Shown here: positions 48,648 to 56,987 of the stretch, one piece after another
Numbering within the stretch: the first letter of the stretch is position 1
Layout: every line of letters begins with the position of its first letter
NCBI GenBank assembly: GCA_016212185.1
Contig: JACRGX010000090.1
Span: 35,229 to 99,228, forward strand
DNA length: 64,000 bases
Direction: 5' to 3'
Source: Nitrospirota bacterium
Lineage (GTDB): Bacteria > Nitrospirota > Thermodesulfovibrionia > UBA6902 > DSMQ01
Position numbers and translations under genes: made by a program
The notes under the pieces: generated by a model
Told to the model about the DNA's origin: nothing
What the model saw: the letters and a program-made list of their open reading frames with translations, nothing else
Database searches by the model: none

Positions 48648-49496
48648 TTATATTATCTGGTCGTTAAATTCAGCCTCTTTTTTCTTCGAATTAATTTTGT
48701 AGGCTTTCAGCACATTCTTCGGGTCAATATAAAATACATAAGGCTCTGTCTTTTCCTGAGGCAGAAGTGTAGTTTTTTCCCTGTCCTTCAGTAAATTAAA
48801 TTCTTTGACAAGCCTTGATACCTCGCTGTCAGGGTCATTTAAATCTCCGAATATCCTTGCACTGCCCTGGCAGGTATTTACACATGAAGGAATAAGCCCC
48901 TTGTCAACACGGTGCTGGCATAATGTGCATTTGCCGATACCGTTTTTAGTGTTATCTTTTCCTGCAGTCACAAAAGGATTAAAGTAACGGACGCCATACG
49001 GGCATTTCTCAATGCATTTCCCGCATCCTATGCACTGTGAATTATCAAAGAGAACCATTCCGTCCGGACGTTTATAAGTGGCTCCGTCCCTGTATTTGTG
49101 CACCTTGCCGTCAGGCGTTACAAACTCTTTTCTATCAAGGGGATACTGAGGGCATATCTTAACGCATGGAGGCACTTCTTCCTTCCCGCCTGAGCAGTGA
49201 TTGCACAAACGCGGCAGAAAATCCTTTCTGGCCTTGGGATATTTGCCTGACTCTATTTGTTTGACAACTGCGCTCCACCTGCCGAGCGGAACGCCAAACT
49301 CCGACTTGCAGGCGACAGTGCATCCCCTGCAGCCGATACATTTGCGAAGGTCAATAATCATTGCCCAGCGGGGAAGCCCCGCATTTGCGCCTTCGGCCTT
49401 CGATATGGGTAGAACTCCCGCAACAGCAGTAGCCGCTGCCGCAGCGCCGCCTGTCTTAAGCAAATCGCGACGTGATAATGCCTTGTCTTCACTCAT
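48648..49496 (-). CDS. Tat-exported four-cluster ferredoxin subunit, module 1
   Basis: A 282-residue electron-transfer subunit of the DmsB/TtrB/PsrB type. It has its own Tat signal (SRRDLLKTGG, from residue 8) and four [4Fe-4S] motifs: CIGCRGCTVACK, CNHC with CVKICP, CIGCGKCIEKCP and CTLC with CVNTC. It passes electrons from a cytochrome to the catalytic subunit. A Tat signal on the B subunit, like TtrB, means it may be exported independently. No ribosome-binding oddity seen. Confidence 0.92.
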   Translation of the reverse strand: MSEDKALSRRDLLKTGGAAAAATAVAGVLPISKAEGANAGLPRWAMIIDLRKCIGCRGCTVACKSEFGVPLGRWSAVVKQIESGKYPKARKDFLPRLCNHCSGGKEEVPPCVKICPQYPLDRKEFVTPDGKVHKYRDGATYKRPDGMVLFDNSQCIGCGKCIEKCPYGVRYFNPFVTAGKDNTKNGIGKCTLCQHRVDKGLIPSCVNTCQGSARIFGDLNDPDSEVSRLVKEFNLLKDREKTTLLPQEKTEPYVFYIDPKNVLKAYKINSKKKEAEFNDQII

Positions 49497-49613
49497 AACG
49501 CCCTCCTCGTTTATAGTCTGATATTAATAAAATTTACTCTACTCTTAGCACAACTTCAATCAAAAAATTAATATCAAATATTACTATTAATAAACATTAT
49601 CATAAATGTCCGT

Positions 49614-50972
49614 CTATTTAAGAGAATCAATTATCCTCTCAAAGCTTGTATATGCAGAGTCAAGCAGCGCCATCGCATATTTTTTATTATGCACCCCATT
49701 CCCATATTCAACAATACGGACCTTATACTGACCTTCCTTGAACATTGCCATTGCTTTTTTAAATTTGTCATTAGGGATTTTGCCTTTTGAATTTACAATA
49801 GTTTCTTCTGCCTTTTTCTCAAGTTCCAGGACTGTTTTCAATTCTTTCTGTATTACAGCAATATCATCTTTTAACAGCTTCTCGTATTCCAATGAATGGC
49901 ATAACGCACATGACACGGCTGAACCTTTTACAATTTTTACCCCTTTTCTCCCAACAGTTTCTTCAATATGGCAGCCGACACAGGTCGTATGCGCATTAAA
50001 CATCGGGCTGGGCGTCTTTTCTATCCCCTTCATTGCCTCGCCCATTAAAATCCTCTTCTGATATATATGCTCATCTAATGTATGGCAGATAAGGCAGTTT
50101 TCCCTTGCAGGCTCAAGATAGTCTATAACCTTGCCATGCCTGATAGGCTCATGACAGTTAAAACACTGGGCCGTGTGTCCTGCAACATGCTCCTTATGCA
50201 TTAATTCCTTGTCTGCCGATTTTTCAAGCATATCAGCCGAATACTCATGACAGCTGAAGCAGTCTTCTTTTTTAATTCCTCCTTTGCCGCCTATAATCTC
50301 CCAGTGACAGCCGCTGCATGCCACCTTTGCTTTTTCAAGCATCTGATGGGTAATAGGTTTTTTCCCTTCCTTCTGAAGTGATTTTGTAGGTATTTCATGG
50401 CATAAGGAACATTTGCTTCTGCCTTCATTAAAGTTCGTGTTCTTAAAATGACAAAGATAACATGCCAGCTTAGGCACCTGAAAATGCTTGCCTGTCCTTA
50501 CATGCTGGTGGCATGTATTACAGTGCAGTTTCTGCCCTGCTATTGTTTTTTCCAAATGTGTCTTGTGAACAAACGGCACTCCCCTGCCACCGTCTTCCCC
50601 TTTAAACACAATCTTCTTTGTTTCAAATTTTTCAGAAGGGTGGCATACAGAAGCTAAACAGCTGATGTCATTTATTACTGCAGTTTTTCGGACCTCTTTT
50701 TCTCTTGTTGAAAGATATGAAAAAAGCTGAGCCAACCCTTTCATCCTGGCCTTTACAGTGTACTTCTCCCCGGGTGCGTAATGGCACTCTACACAGGCGA
50801 CCTCTTTATGTTTGGACACTTCCCATGTTACGTAAGGCTTTTTCATTATGTGGCAGGTAGTACCGCAAAATTTAGATGTTGAGGTATATTTATTTGTGAC
50901 AAGTATTGCTGCAGCAATTGCAACAGCAAGGATGAGCAGAAGGATAATTGATTTTTTCATGCTTCTACTCAT
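49614..50972 (-). CDS. Membrane-anchored multihaem cytochrome c (NapC/NrfH-like start)
   Basis: A 452-residue protein with one N-terminal helix (SIILLLILAVAIAAAILV) and ten CxxCH motifs. Two further motifs have wider spacing: CGTTCH (CX3CH) and CLASVCH (CX4CH). The first motif is followed by a methionine (CGTTCHIM), as in NapC/NrfH quinol dehydrogenases. The C-terminal part has a VHNKKYAMALLDSA helix like NrfA-type cytochromes. It probably draws electrons from quinol and feeds the ferredoxin subunits. Up to 12 haems. Confidence 0.9.
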   Translation of the reverse strand: MSRSMKKSIILLLILAVAIAAAILVTNKYTSTSKFCGTTCHIMKKPYVTWEVSKHKEVACVECHYAPGEKYTVKARMKGLAQLFSYLSTREKEVRKTAVINDISCLASVCHPSEKFETKKIVFKGEDGGRGVPFVHKTHLEKTIAGQKLHCNTCHQHVRTGKHFQVPKLACYLCHFKNTNFNEGRSKCSLCHEIPTKSLQKEGKKPITHQMLEKAKVACSGCHWEIIGGKGGIKKEDCFSCHEYSADMLEKSADKELMHKEHVAGHTAQCFNCHEPIRHGKVIDYLEPARENCLICHTLDEHIYQKRILMGEAMKGIEKTPSPMFNAHTTCVGCHIEETVGRKGVKIVKGSAVSCALCHSLEYEKLLKDDIAVIQKELKTVLELEKKAEETIVNSKGKIPNDKFKKAMAMFKEGQYKVRIVEYGNGVHNKKYAMALLDSAYTSFERIIDSLK

Positions 50973-51093
50973 TGCTTAATATTATTAACAAGCATAGCGA
51001 AAATATCAAGCTGTATTTCTCAAATTATGGAAGCTAAGTATTTTTTATTATCTCATTATACAGAAAATACTTCAGGAAGGGAACGAAAAACAT

Positions 51094-51129
51094 GGAAAAA
51101 ATCAAGGCGCAGGGGATAGATTTGGGACG
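51094..51129 (+). pseudogene. Remnant of the ntrX 3' end
   Basis: 29 of 30 bases match the last codons of ntrX (45340-45363), plus two extra A. It lies just beyond the stop of the second TorD-like gene, as the true ntrX end lies just beyond the stop of the first. Confidence 0.75.
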
Positions 51130-51138
51130 TCATCAGTA

Positions 51139-51723
51139 TCAATGCAATTTATGAATAAAATTCCTTGTTGACATTGCTAATGCTCTATAAAAAAACGAAT
51201 CCGCTGCATCTTCCATATCCCGGGTAAATGTCGGAACCCATTTTATGATATGCTCATCTAAAAATCTAATTGCTATGTTTGTACAATAAAACATTTTCTC
51301 AGGCTCACTATCAATTCTTTGAAACAAAACAGCCAGAAAATTCAGTTCTGCCCCTATATGGTCAGACATTATATCAGGGTTATTGACAGCAAGACCGGCT
51401 TCATTATAAAAATTCAGAACTTCATCGTATGCATCCTGCATCATAAGCTTTCTGGATGAAGTATATACAGACTCCCACGGCGGGCAGGGAAGCCTATAAG
51501 GACCTATAAAAAGTCTTGTATATTCCCACAGTAAGTCCTCAAGCGTCTGTTCTGAATTAAGGTCTATATTATCAATTGAATTCTTTAGGTCCGCCATAAA
51601 ATCAGGCACATCCCCTGAAAGCAATACCTTCCAGTTTTCTAATGCCTCTTTCGTGGGCTTGCATAAATACATAGTGCTTAGTAAATTAAAAATCTCAGGA
51701 AAATCCAATGTCATTTCAGTCAT
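51139..51723 (-). CDS. TorD/DmsD-like molybdoenzyme chaperone (module 2)
   Basis: A 194-residue helical protein of the TorD superfamily with YRLPCPPWESVYTSSR, HIGAELNFLAVLF and HIIKWVPTFTRDM. It is a paralogue of the protein at 45369: the two share the overall plan and the same ending LH. It should serve the catalytic subunit at 52352. A hairpin separates it from the upstream ferredoxin gene. Confidence 0.87.
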   Translation of the reverse strand: MTEMTLDFPEIFNLLSTMYLCKPTKEALENWKVLLSGDVPDFMADLKNSIDNIDLNSEQTLEDLLWEYTRLFIGPYRLPCPPWESVYTSSRKLMMQDAYDEVLNFYNEAGLAVNNPDIMSDHIGAELNFLAVLFQRIDSEPEKMFYCTNIAIRFLDEHIIKWVPTFTRDMEDAADSFFYRALAMSTRNFIHKLH

Positions 51724-51738
51724 ATTTCTAAGGAAAAG

Positions 51739-51763
51739 GCGGAGCAGGCATACCCTGCTCCGC
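51739..51763 (-). terminator. Hairpin between ferredoxin subunit 2 and its chaperone gene
   Basis: A perfect 10-bp stem GCGGAGCAGG/CCTGCTCCGC with a 5-base loop, followed by CTTTTCC on the minus strand. Confidence 0.75.
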
Positions 51764-51775
51764 TTTCGTATTCCT

Positions 51776-52351
51776 TTACTTATTCTCTGAAAATTTTACT
51801 GATGGGCCTGTTAATTTAGGGTCGGCAAATCCGGGCAATTTGTCTTTGAGTGGTCTCCTGTATATCTCCGGAGGCGTATTCTGAGCCTCAATGTCTGACA
51901 TTTTACCATGCCATAAGGCATAACTGGGGCATGTTCTTGCACAAGCAGGCGGAAGTCCTTCCTTCAACCTGTGATAACAGAGTGAACATTTATCCATCTT
52001 TTTCTTTTTCTCATCAAACTGGGGCGCTCCGTAAGGACAGGCAGCAGCACAGCGTTTGCAGCCTATGCACTTTTCCTGGTCATGCAGGACAACGCCGAAC
52101 TGAGGCTCCTTAGTATATGCGCCGACAGGACATGCCTTAAGGCAGGCAGGCTCTTCACAATGATTACACGCAGTTGAAATATATCTAACTTTTACATCAG
52201 GATATTTCCCCTCTTCCTTAATTATCACCCTTCTGCGTCTTACACCTATCGGAAGGTCAAACTCCTGCTTGCATCCTGCCTCACAAGCCCTGCAGGCTAT
52301 GCAATTGTTTTCATTAAAATACCATCCTATTTGATTCGGATTCTTTGCCAC
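51776..52351 (-). CDS. Four-cluster ferredoxin subunit, module 2
   Basis: A 191-residue protein with four [4Fe-4S] motifs: CIACRACEAGCK, CNHCEEPACLKACP, CIGCKRCAAACP and CSLC with CARTC. It has no signal peptide, so it is probably carried through the Tat system together with the catalytic subunit, as for DmsAB or PsrAB. Its start directly follows the catalytic-subunit stop. Confidence 0.93.
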   Translation of the reverse strand: MAKNPNQIGWYFNENNCIACRACEAGCKQEFDLPIGVRRRRVIIKEEGKYPDVKVRYISTACNHCEEPACLKACPVGAYTKEPQFGVVLHDQEKCIGCKRCAAACPYGAPQFDEKKKKMDKCSLCYHRLKEGLPPACARTCPSYALWHGKMSDIEAQNTPPEIYRRPLKDKLPGFADPKLTGPSVKFSENK

Positions 52352-54874
52352 TTATATCACCCCCTCTGCCTTTATTACCTTCACACCAATTTCTTTTGCA
52401 ACAATCTGCCCTGAAAATTTCTCGGCCTTGCCGGATAAGAACTGCCCGTCTGCAGTACCGGCGGGCGACCATCTATTAATCTTGTTAAGGCTTCCTTTTG
52501 CTACCTTGCCAAATGCCCAATGGCCATAGCCGTGCTGAAGGGCTACTACCTCGGGATGAATCCTCTCGGTTATCTGCACTGTACCCTTTGCCTTTGCATA
52601 AGGAGATTCTATCCAGACAGCGTCTCCGTCCTTCAGCCCGAGGCTGGACGCAGTCGCTGAATTCATGAGTAAAGGATTATCCGGCTTCATCTCCATCAGG
52701 TAGTCATTGTTAAATGTTCGCGAGTGAGTATGTTCATTTTGCTTATAGCCGACCAAGTACAGCGGAAATTCGGCAGTCGGCTTGTCTTCAGGTTCACTGT
52801 ATTCAGGAAGTCCGCTGTAATTGTTCTTTTTAAGCAATGCCGATGTCAGTTCAAGCTTCTTTGTCGGCGTCTCAAAACCCTTGCAGATTTTATCACCTAT
52901 CTTTACTCCGACCGCTTTAGCTTTACCGTCTTTGTCAGGCTTTTCCTTTACAACCCCGGTCTTCTCATCAACACTGCCGCCTTCAGGCATCTTTACTTCC
53001 TTCCTGAATTTTTCATATTCTGTCTTGCCGCTCATGATAAGCGTAGTCTTCTTAAATGTCTCCCAGTCCTGTTCCTTGGCAAAAGCGGTTGGGTTGTATT
53101 CATCGGCATAAAATGCATCATAAGAAAGGTCTGCAGGAGAATAATTATTTTTATCCTTTAAACCCATCTTTCTCATCACCGCCATCCAGAACTCAACCTC
53201 TGTCATACCATTAATCACCGATTTAATTACCGGTCTTCTTAAGCCGAGGACAGGCCATGTTACCCAATAACCGGTAAAATCATATCTTTCAAGATATACG
53301 GACCCGGGAATAACTATATCCGCCATCTCGGCAGTCTCGCTCATAAATATATCCTGCACCACCACATATTCCAGCTTTTTCATAAAATCCATATTCTTTT
53401 TTGTATTAGGCACAGACATCATAAAATTCTGAAATACAAAAATGCCTGCCTTTGGCACACCTGAACCCGGAGTTGACTCCTTTCCGTTTAAAACCACTTC
53501 CCTTGTTTCAACATAGATTCCAGAGCCATGCCCGAGAATATATTTTGTCCCTTTGCCGTCCACCCTCGGCTTCTTCAGTGAAGGGATATCAACCTCAAGT
53601 TCGTGATGCTTATTGCCTTTCTTACTGGGCTCTATCATTGTGCCCGGTTTATCAATCATGCCAAGTAAAGCCGGCAGGATTGTAATAGCATAACCGCCAA
53701 GTGTAGCATTTGTATGATGTCCTGGACCGCTCCATGTATCAATAATAACGGGCTTTCCTGCCTTTGCAGTCTCACCTATTTCTGTTGCGATTCTTTCAAT
53801 GGTCTTTGCAGATACGCTGGTTATTTTTTCCGCCCATTCAGGGGTTTTGTCCGCAACATATTTTGCATATTCATCAAAACCAATACACCACTCATTAATA
53901 AAGGGTTTATTTACAAAATCTTTCTTTATTAATACATGCCCGATGGCAAGCGCCATGGCGCCGTCAGTGCCGGGCCTTATGGAAACCCACTCATCTGCCT
54001 TTGCAGCAGTCTGGCTATAAAAAGGGTCAATATAAACCATCTTGGCGCCCTTTGCCCGGCCCCTGTTCCAGATGCCCGGCAGGTGTATCCACTTCATCGC
54101 ACCGAGGAGATTCCACCCAAATATAAGAGCATACGAAGTGTCTTCAAAGTCGGCAAGGGGGCGTTCATTACCCATCACAAGTTTGAAAGATGCCTTTCTT
54201 GCAACATCACAGAGATTGGAATGATTATGGTAGTTGGGCGTACCGTACATCTTGCAGAAATCACTTTGGATATGAGTAAAGCTATGGTCTTCACTGAACC
54301 ATGCAAGGCTTTCTGCTCCGTGTTTCTCCCTGATTTTCTGTAAATTTTCAGCAACCTGATTAATCGCCTCATCCCATGATACAGCCTTCCATTTGCCGCC
54401 GCCCCTCTCTCCAACCCGCACCATTGGTGTCTTCAGCCTGTCAGGGTCATAAACTGTCCTCAATCCCGAGTTACCCTTGGCGCAAATTCTCCCTGCTGAA
54501 TCTTTATCGCTAAATACAGCGCTAAGTTCACTTAAAGCCTTTTCATAGTTTGCGGATATGTTTGCTATATTGTTAGGATTTGCTATTCCCTCTATCTTCA
54601 CTGCCCTGCCGTTGACAACCTTAACCTTAATGCCCGACTGGCCGCCGCACATATTGCAGTTGCTGTAAATCCATTCGCCCTCCTTTAATAATTTCTCCTG
54701 GGCGCTTGCTTCTCTAAAAAGTCCAAACTTGTCATCCCATATAAGGCCGCTTGCAATTGCAGCGCCTGCAAGCGCCGAGGCCCATTTAAGAAAAGACCTT
54801 CTTGTGAATTGCTTGCCCGTTACCTGCTCAAAAAGACCCTTCTCTTCTTGTGTTATAACTCTTTTCTCGCTCAT
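52352..54874 (-). CDS. Periplasmic molybdopterin oxidoreductase catalytic subunit, module 2, with altered Fe-S site
   Basis: An 840-residue bis-MGD enzyme of the PsrA/PhsA/TtrA-like group. The Tat signal TRRSFLKWA starts at 24. The N-terminal cluster motif reads CNMCGGQS, so C73, C76 and C131 are present but the third ligand position (80) is Ser. Mo ligand: probably C222 in NLCDVARK. The C-terminal MopB domain (ASSLGLKDGDAVWIESPYAK) is present. The gene overlaps the trihaem cytochrome gene by 4 bases. Substrate unknown; sequence differs widely from module 1, so they probably use different acceptors or reaction steps. Confidence 0.9.
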   Translation of the reverse strand: MSEKRVITQEEKGLFEQVTGKQFTRRSFLKWASALAGAAIASGLIWDDKFGLFREASAQEKLLKEGEWIYSNCNMCGGQSGIKVKVVNGRAVKIEGIANPNNIANISANYEKALSELSAVFSDKDSAGRICAKGNSGLRTVYDPDRLKTPMVRVGERGGGKWKAVSWDEAINQVAENLQKIREKHGAESLAWFSEDHSFTHIQSDFCKMYGTPNYHNHSNLCDVARKASFKLVMGNERPLADFEDTSYALIFGWNLLGAMKWIHLPGIWNRGRAKGAKMVYIDPFYSQTAAKADEWVSIRPGTDGAMALAIGHVLIKKDFVNKPFINEWCIGFDEYAKYVADKTPEWAEKITSVSAKTIERIATEIGETAKAGKPVIIDTWSGPGHHTNATLGGYAITILPALLGMIDKPGTMIEPSKKGNKHHELEVDIPSLKKPRVDGKGTKYILGHGSGIYVETREVVLNGKESTPGSGVPKAGIFVFQNFMMSVPNTKKNMDFMKKLEYVVVQDIFMSETAEMADIVIPGSVYLERYDFTGYWVTWPVLGLRRPVIKSVINGMTEVEFWMAVMRKMGLKDKNNYSPADLSYDAFYADEYNPTAFAKEQDWETFKKTTLIMSGKTEYEKFRKEVKMPEGGSVDEKTGVVKEKPDKDGKAKAVGVKIGDKICKGFETPTKKLELTSALLKKNNYSGLPEYSEPEDKPTAEFPLYLVGYKQNEHTHSRTFNNDYLMEMKPDNPLLMNSATASSLGLKDGDAVWIESPYAKAKGTVQITERIHPEVVALQHGYGHWAFGKVAKGSLNKINRWSPAGTADGQFLSGKAEKFSGQIVAKEIGVKVIKAEGVI

Positions 54875-55236
54875 TTACCCTCCTCCTGCTTAAATAATAC
54901 TTTTGCGCCTTCCAACCCGCCGCTGTGGCATCCTGCGCAATTAGCCGGGTCCACCTGTTTTCTCAATGCAGCGGCAGACCCCTCCCTTAAATCAACTGAC
55001 TCGTGACAGTCAGTGCAATCTTTCGGGGTTTGAAGTTTTGATTCAAGGTGGACTCTGTGATATGTCTTAAATTTCTTGTTAAGCGATATGTCTTTTTTAA
55101 TATTGGCATGGCATGCAAGGCATTCCTTATTGCTGAGCTTTCCCGCATTTTTATGCAACTCAATAAGATTTTTTTCTGCTGCCGCTGCCGCTGAGGCAAA
55201 AAACAACACTAAACACACAATTAAAGCCTTTTTCAT
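54871..55236 (-). CDS. Trihaem periplasmic cytochrome c
   Basis: A 121-residue protein with a signal peptide (KKALIVCLVLFFASAAAAA) and three CxxCH motifs (CLACH, CTDCH, CAGCH) with extra histidines for axial ligation. It likely shuttles electrons between the membrane cytochrome and the module 2 enzyme. It is translationally coupled (ATGA) to the catalytic subunit gene. Confidence 0.9.
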   Translation of the reverse strand: MKKALIVCLVLFFASAAAAAEKNLIELHKNAGKLSNKECLACHANIKKDISLNKKFKTYHRVHLESKLQTPKDCTDCHESVDLREGSAAALRKQVDPANCAGCHSGGLEGAKVLFKQEEGK

Positions 55237-55280
55237 AATCCTCCTCCTCTATCAACTTTTTACATTAAATTTCAAAGCTC

Positions 55281-55448
55281 TCAGGATTTCTCTATCTTGT
55301 CCGGTGTTTTGTCTTCATTGATTGCATTCTTAAATCCTGATATCGCTCCGCCAAGGCTTTTGCCTATTTGCGGCAGTCTTGACGGGCCAAAAATAAACAA
55401 TAAAACTATCAGAATTACTGCCATTTCCGGTAATCCTATTCCAAACAT
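55281..55448 (-). CDS. tatA: Twin-arginine translocase component TatA
   Basis: A 55-residue protein: a single short transmembrane helix (PEMAVILIVLLFIFG), the FGPSRLPQIGKSLG hinge and amphipathic helix, and a charged tail. It is the pore-forming part of the Tat system, which exports the folded molybdoenzymes encoded just downstream. GAGAGG precedes the ATG. As first gene of the operon it probably boosts export capacity when the enzymes are made. TatC is not in view. Confidence 0.92.
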   Translation of the reverse strand: MFGIGLPEMAVILIVLLFIFGPSRLPQIGKSLGGAISGFKNAINEDKTPDKIEKS

Positions 55449-55486
55449 ATTTTCGCCTCTCTTTTGATGAAACCTGCTTAGTTTAA

Positions 55487-55502
55487 AGCAACTTTCATGC
55501 TA
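55487..55502 (-). promoter_or_regulatory. Candidate sigma54 promoter of the tatA operon
   Basis: On the minus strand TAGCATG, four bases, TTGCT. Spacing matches the -24/-12 consensus TGGCACG-N4-TTGCW; the first G of the -24 GG is A. Transcription would start about 27 bases before tatA. Confidence 0.6.
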
Positions 55503-55543
55503 TTTGTAACTAACGGGATTTAAATAATATTTTTAGGGGGGAA

Positions 55544-55654
55544 TGTTACGAAAAAGAAACAGTTTACAGCAGACAAAAAGACTTAACTCTTCTGAATTGT
55601 TAACAAAAAGATACTTCTGCAGATAAAAATAAGGATTGTTACGATTAAGGAACA
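55544..55654 (-). promoter_or_regulatory. Three putative regulator-binding sites (TGTT-N10-AACA type)
   Basis: Sites at 55544-55561 and 55637-55654 match TGTT-N10-AACA exactly; 55598-55615 has TGTT-N10-TACT. All share ACGA/AACA and AAG inside. They lie roughly 55-165 bases upstream of the sigma54-like promoter, the usual range for enhancer sites. Confidence 0.6.
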
Positions 55655-55660
55655 ATCCTT
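55631..55660 (-). terminator. Terminator of the sensor-regulator operon
   Basis: AAGGATTGTT/AACAATCCTT stem, 10-base loop, then ATTTTTAT on the minus strand. It is located directly after the regulator stop and includes one putative enhancer site. Confidence 0.85.
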
Positions 55661-55661
55661 T

Positions 55662-56987
55662 TTAATTAATTCCGTATGCATTCATTTTTTCCCAGAGAGT
55701 CTTTCTGCTTATCCCGAGAAGCTCGGCAGCTCTTGATTTACTCCCTTTTGCACTCTTTAACACCCTGATGATATATTCTTTCTCCGCCTTTGCCGATATA
55801 TCCGACAGAGACAGCCGGCCGATATTACTCTCCTTCTTTAGAACAAAAGCCGGCAGGTCCTCCTTTTTAATAGTATCTGAAGAAGAGATGGTCGCACCCC
55901 TTTCTATTATGTTTTCAAGTTCTCTTACATTACCCGGATAGTCATATTCAAGGAGTACATCCATAGCATCCTTTGAAACACGGATATTGCGTGATAACTT
56001 ATTTAAAAAAAAGTCAATCAGGAGGGGAATATCCTCCTTCCGCTCCCTTAAAGAAGGAATCGTTATCGGTATCACATTCAGACGATAATAAAGGTCTTCC
56101 CTGAAACGTCTTTTTTTAACCTCTTCTGACAAGTCCATATTTGTCGCCGCAATTATCCTTATATCCACATTTAATGTTTCGGTTCCGCCGACCCGTTCAA
56201 ATGTCCTCTCCTGAATTATTCTTAAAAGCTTTGCCTGTGTGGAAAGCGGAAGGTCGCCGACCTCATCAAGAAAAATTGTACCGCCGTCGGCAAGTTCAAA
56301 CCTGCCGGGTTTCATCTTTATTGCACCTGTGAATGCCCCCTTTTCATGTCCGAACAACTCACTCTCTATAAGGCCTTCCGGCAGAGCCGCACAGTTAACC
56401 TTAATCAAAGGCTTATCTTTTCTTTTGCTCTGATAATGAATTGTTGTTGCTATAAGTTCCTTTCCCGTTCCGCTTTCTCCGAGTATTACTATGGTTGAAT
56501 CTGAGCCGGCAACCTTCTCAATCAAGGAAAATACCTTCTTTATTTCAATGCCTTCACCTACAATATTGGGGAAACAGTAACACTTGCTAAGGTCTTTTTT
56601 AAGCCTTAGATTTTCCTCTTTAAGCCTCTTTATTTCCAGCGCCCTCTCAATAAGCAGGAGAAATTCATCCAGGGCAAACGGCTTGGTTATATAATCAAAT
56701 GCCCCTAATCTCATTGCCTCAACTGCATCTTTTATCGTGCCGTAGGCTGTCATTACAATAACTTGTGTATCCTTAATCGGGATAATTTCCCTAACAATAT
56801 CAAAGCCGTCAATATCAGGCAGTCTTATGTCCGTAACTACAATATCAAAAGAATTGGTTTTCAGGGCCTTTAATGCCTCAATACCTATCTCAAAAGATGT
56901 GACCTCATAGCCTGCTGATTTCAGGGCGTCTTCAAGGGTTATCCTCATCAGTTTTTCATCTTCAATTAACAGGATGCTGTTTTTCAT
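55662..56987 (-). CDS. Sigma54-dependent response regulator
   Basis: A 441-residue NtrC-family protein. The receiver has Asp53 (VVTDIRLPD). The AAA+ domain has GESGTGKE and the full GAFTGA loop. The C-terminal Fis helix-turn-helix reads RAAELLGISRKTLWEKM. Its start overlaps the kinase stop as ATGA. The neighbouring tatA promoter looks sigma54-dependent, so this regulator is the likely activator. Confidence 0.94.
   Translation of the reverse strand: MKNSILLIEDEKLMRITLEDALKSAGYEVTSFEIGIEALKALKTNSFDIVVTDIRLPDIDGFDIVREIIPIKDTQVIVMTAYGTIKDAVEAMRLGAFDYITKPFALDEFLLLIERALEIKRLKEENLRLKKDLSKCYCFPNIVGEGIEIKKVFSLIEKVAGSDSTIVILGESGTGKELIATTIHYQSKRKDKPLIKVNCAALPEGLIESELFGHEKGAFTGAIKMKPGRFELADGGTIFLDEVGDLPLSTQAKLLRIIQERTFERVGGTETLNVDIRIIAATNMDLSEEVKKRRFREDLYYRLNVIPITIPSLRERKEDIPLLIDFFLNKLSRNIRVSKDAMDVLLEYDYPGNVRELENIIERGATISSSDTIKKEDLPAFVLKKESNIGRLSLSDISAKAEKEYIIRVLKSAKGSKSRAAELLGISRKTLWEKMNAYGIN

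Noticed and set aside
46099..54874. Selenocysteine formate dehydrogenases
   Set aside because: Both catalytic subunits have Cys codons at the likely Mo-ligand position and read through without TGA; the Fe-S and chaperone context fits the Psr/Ttr-like group better.
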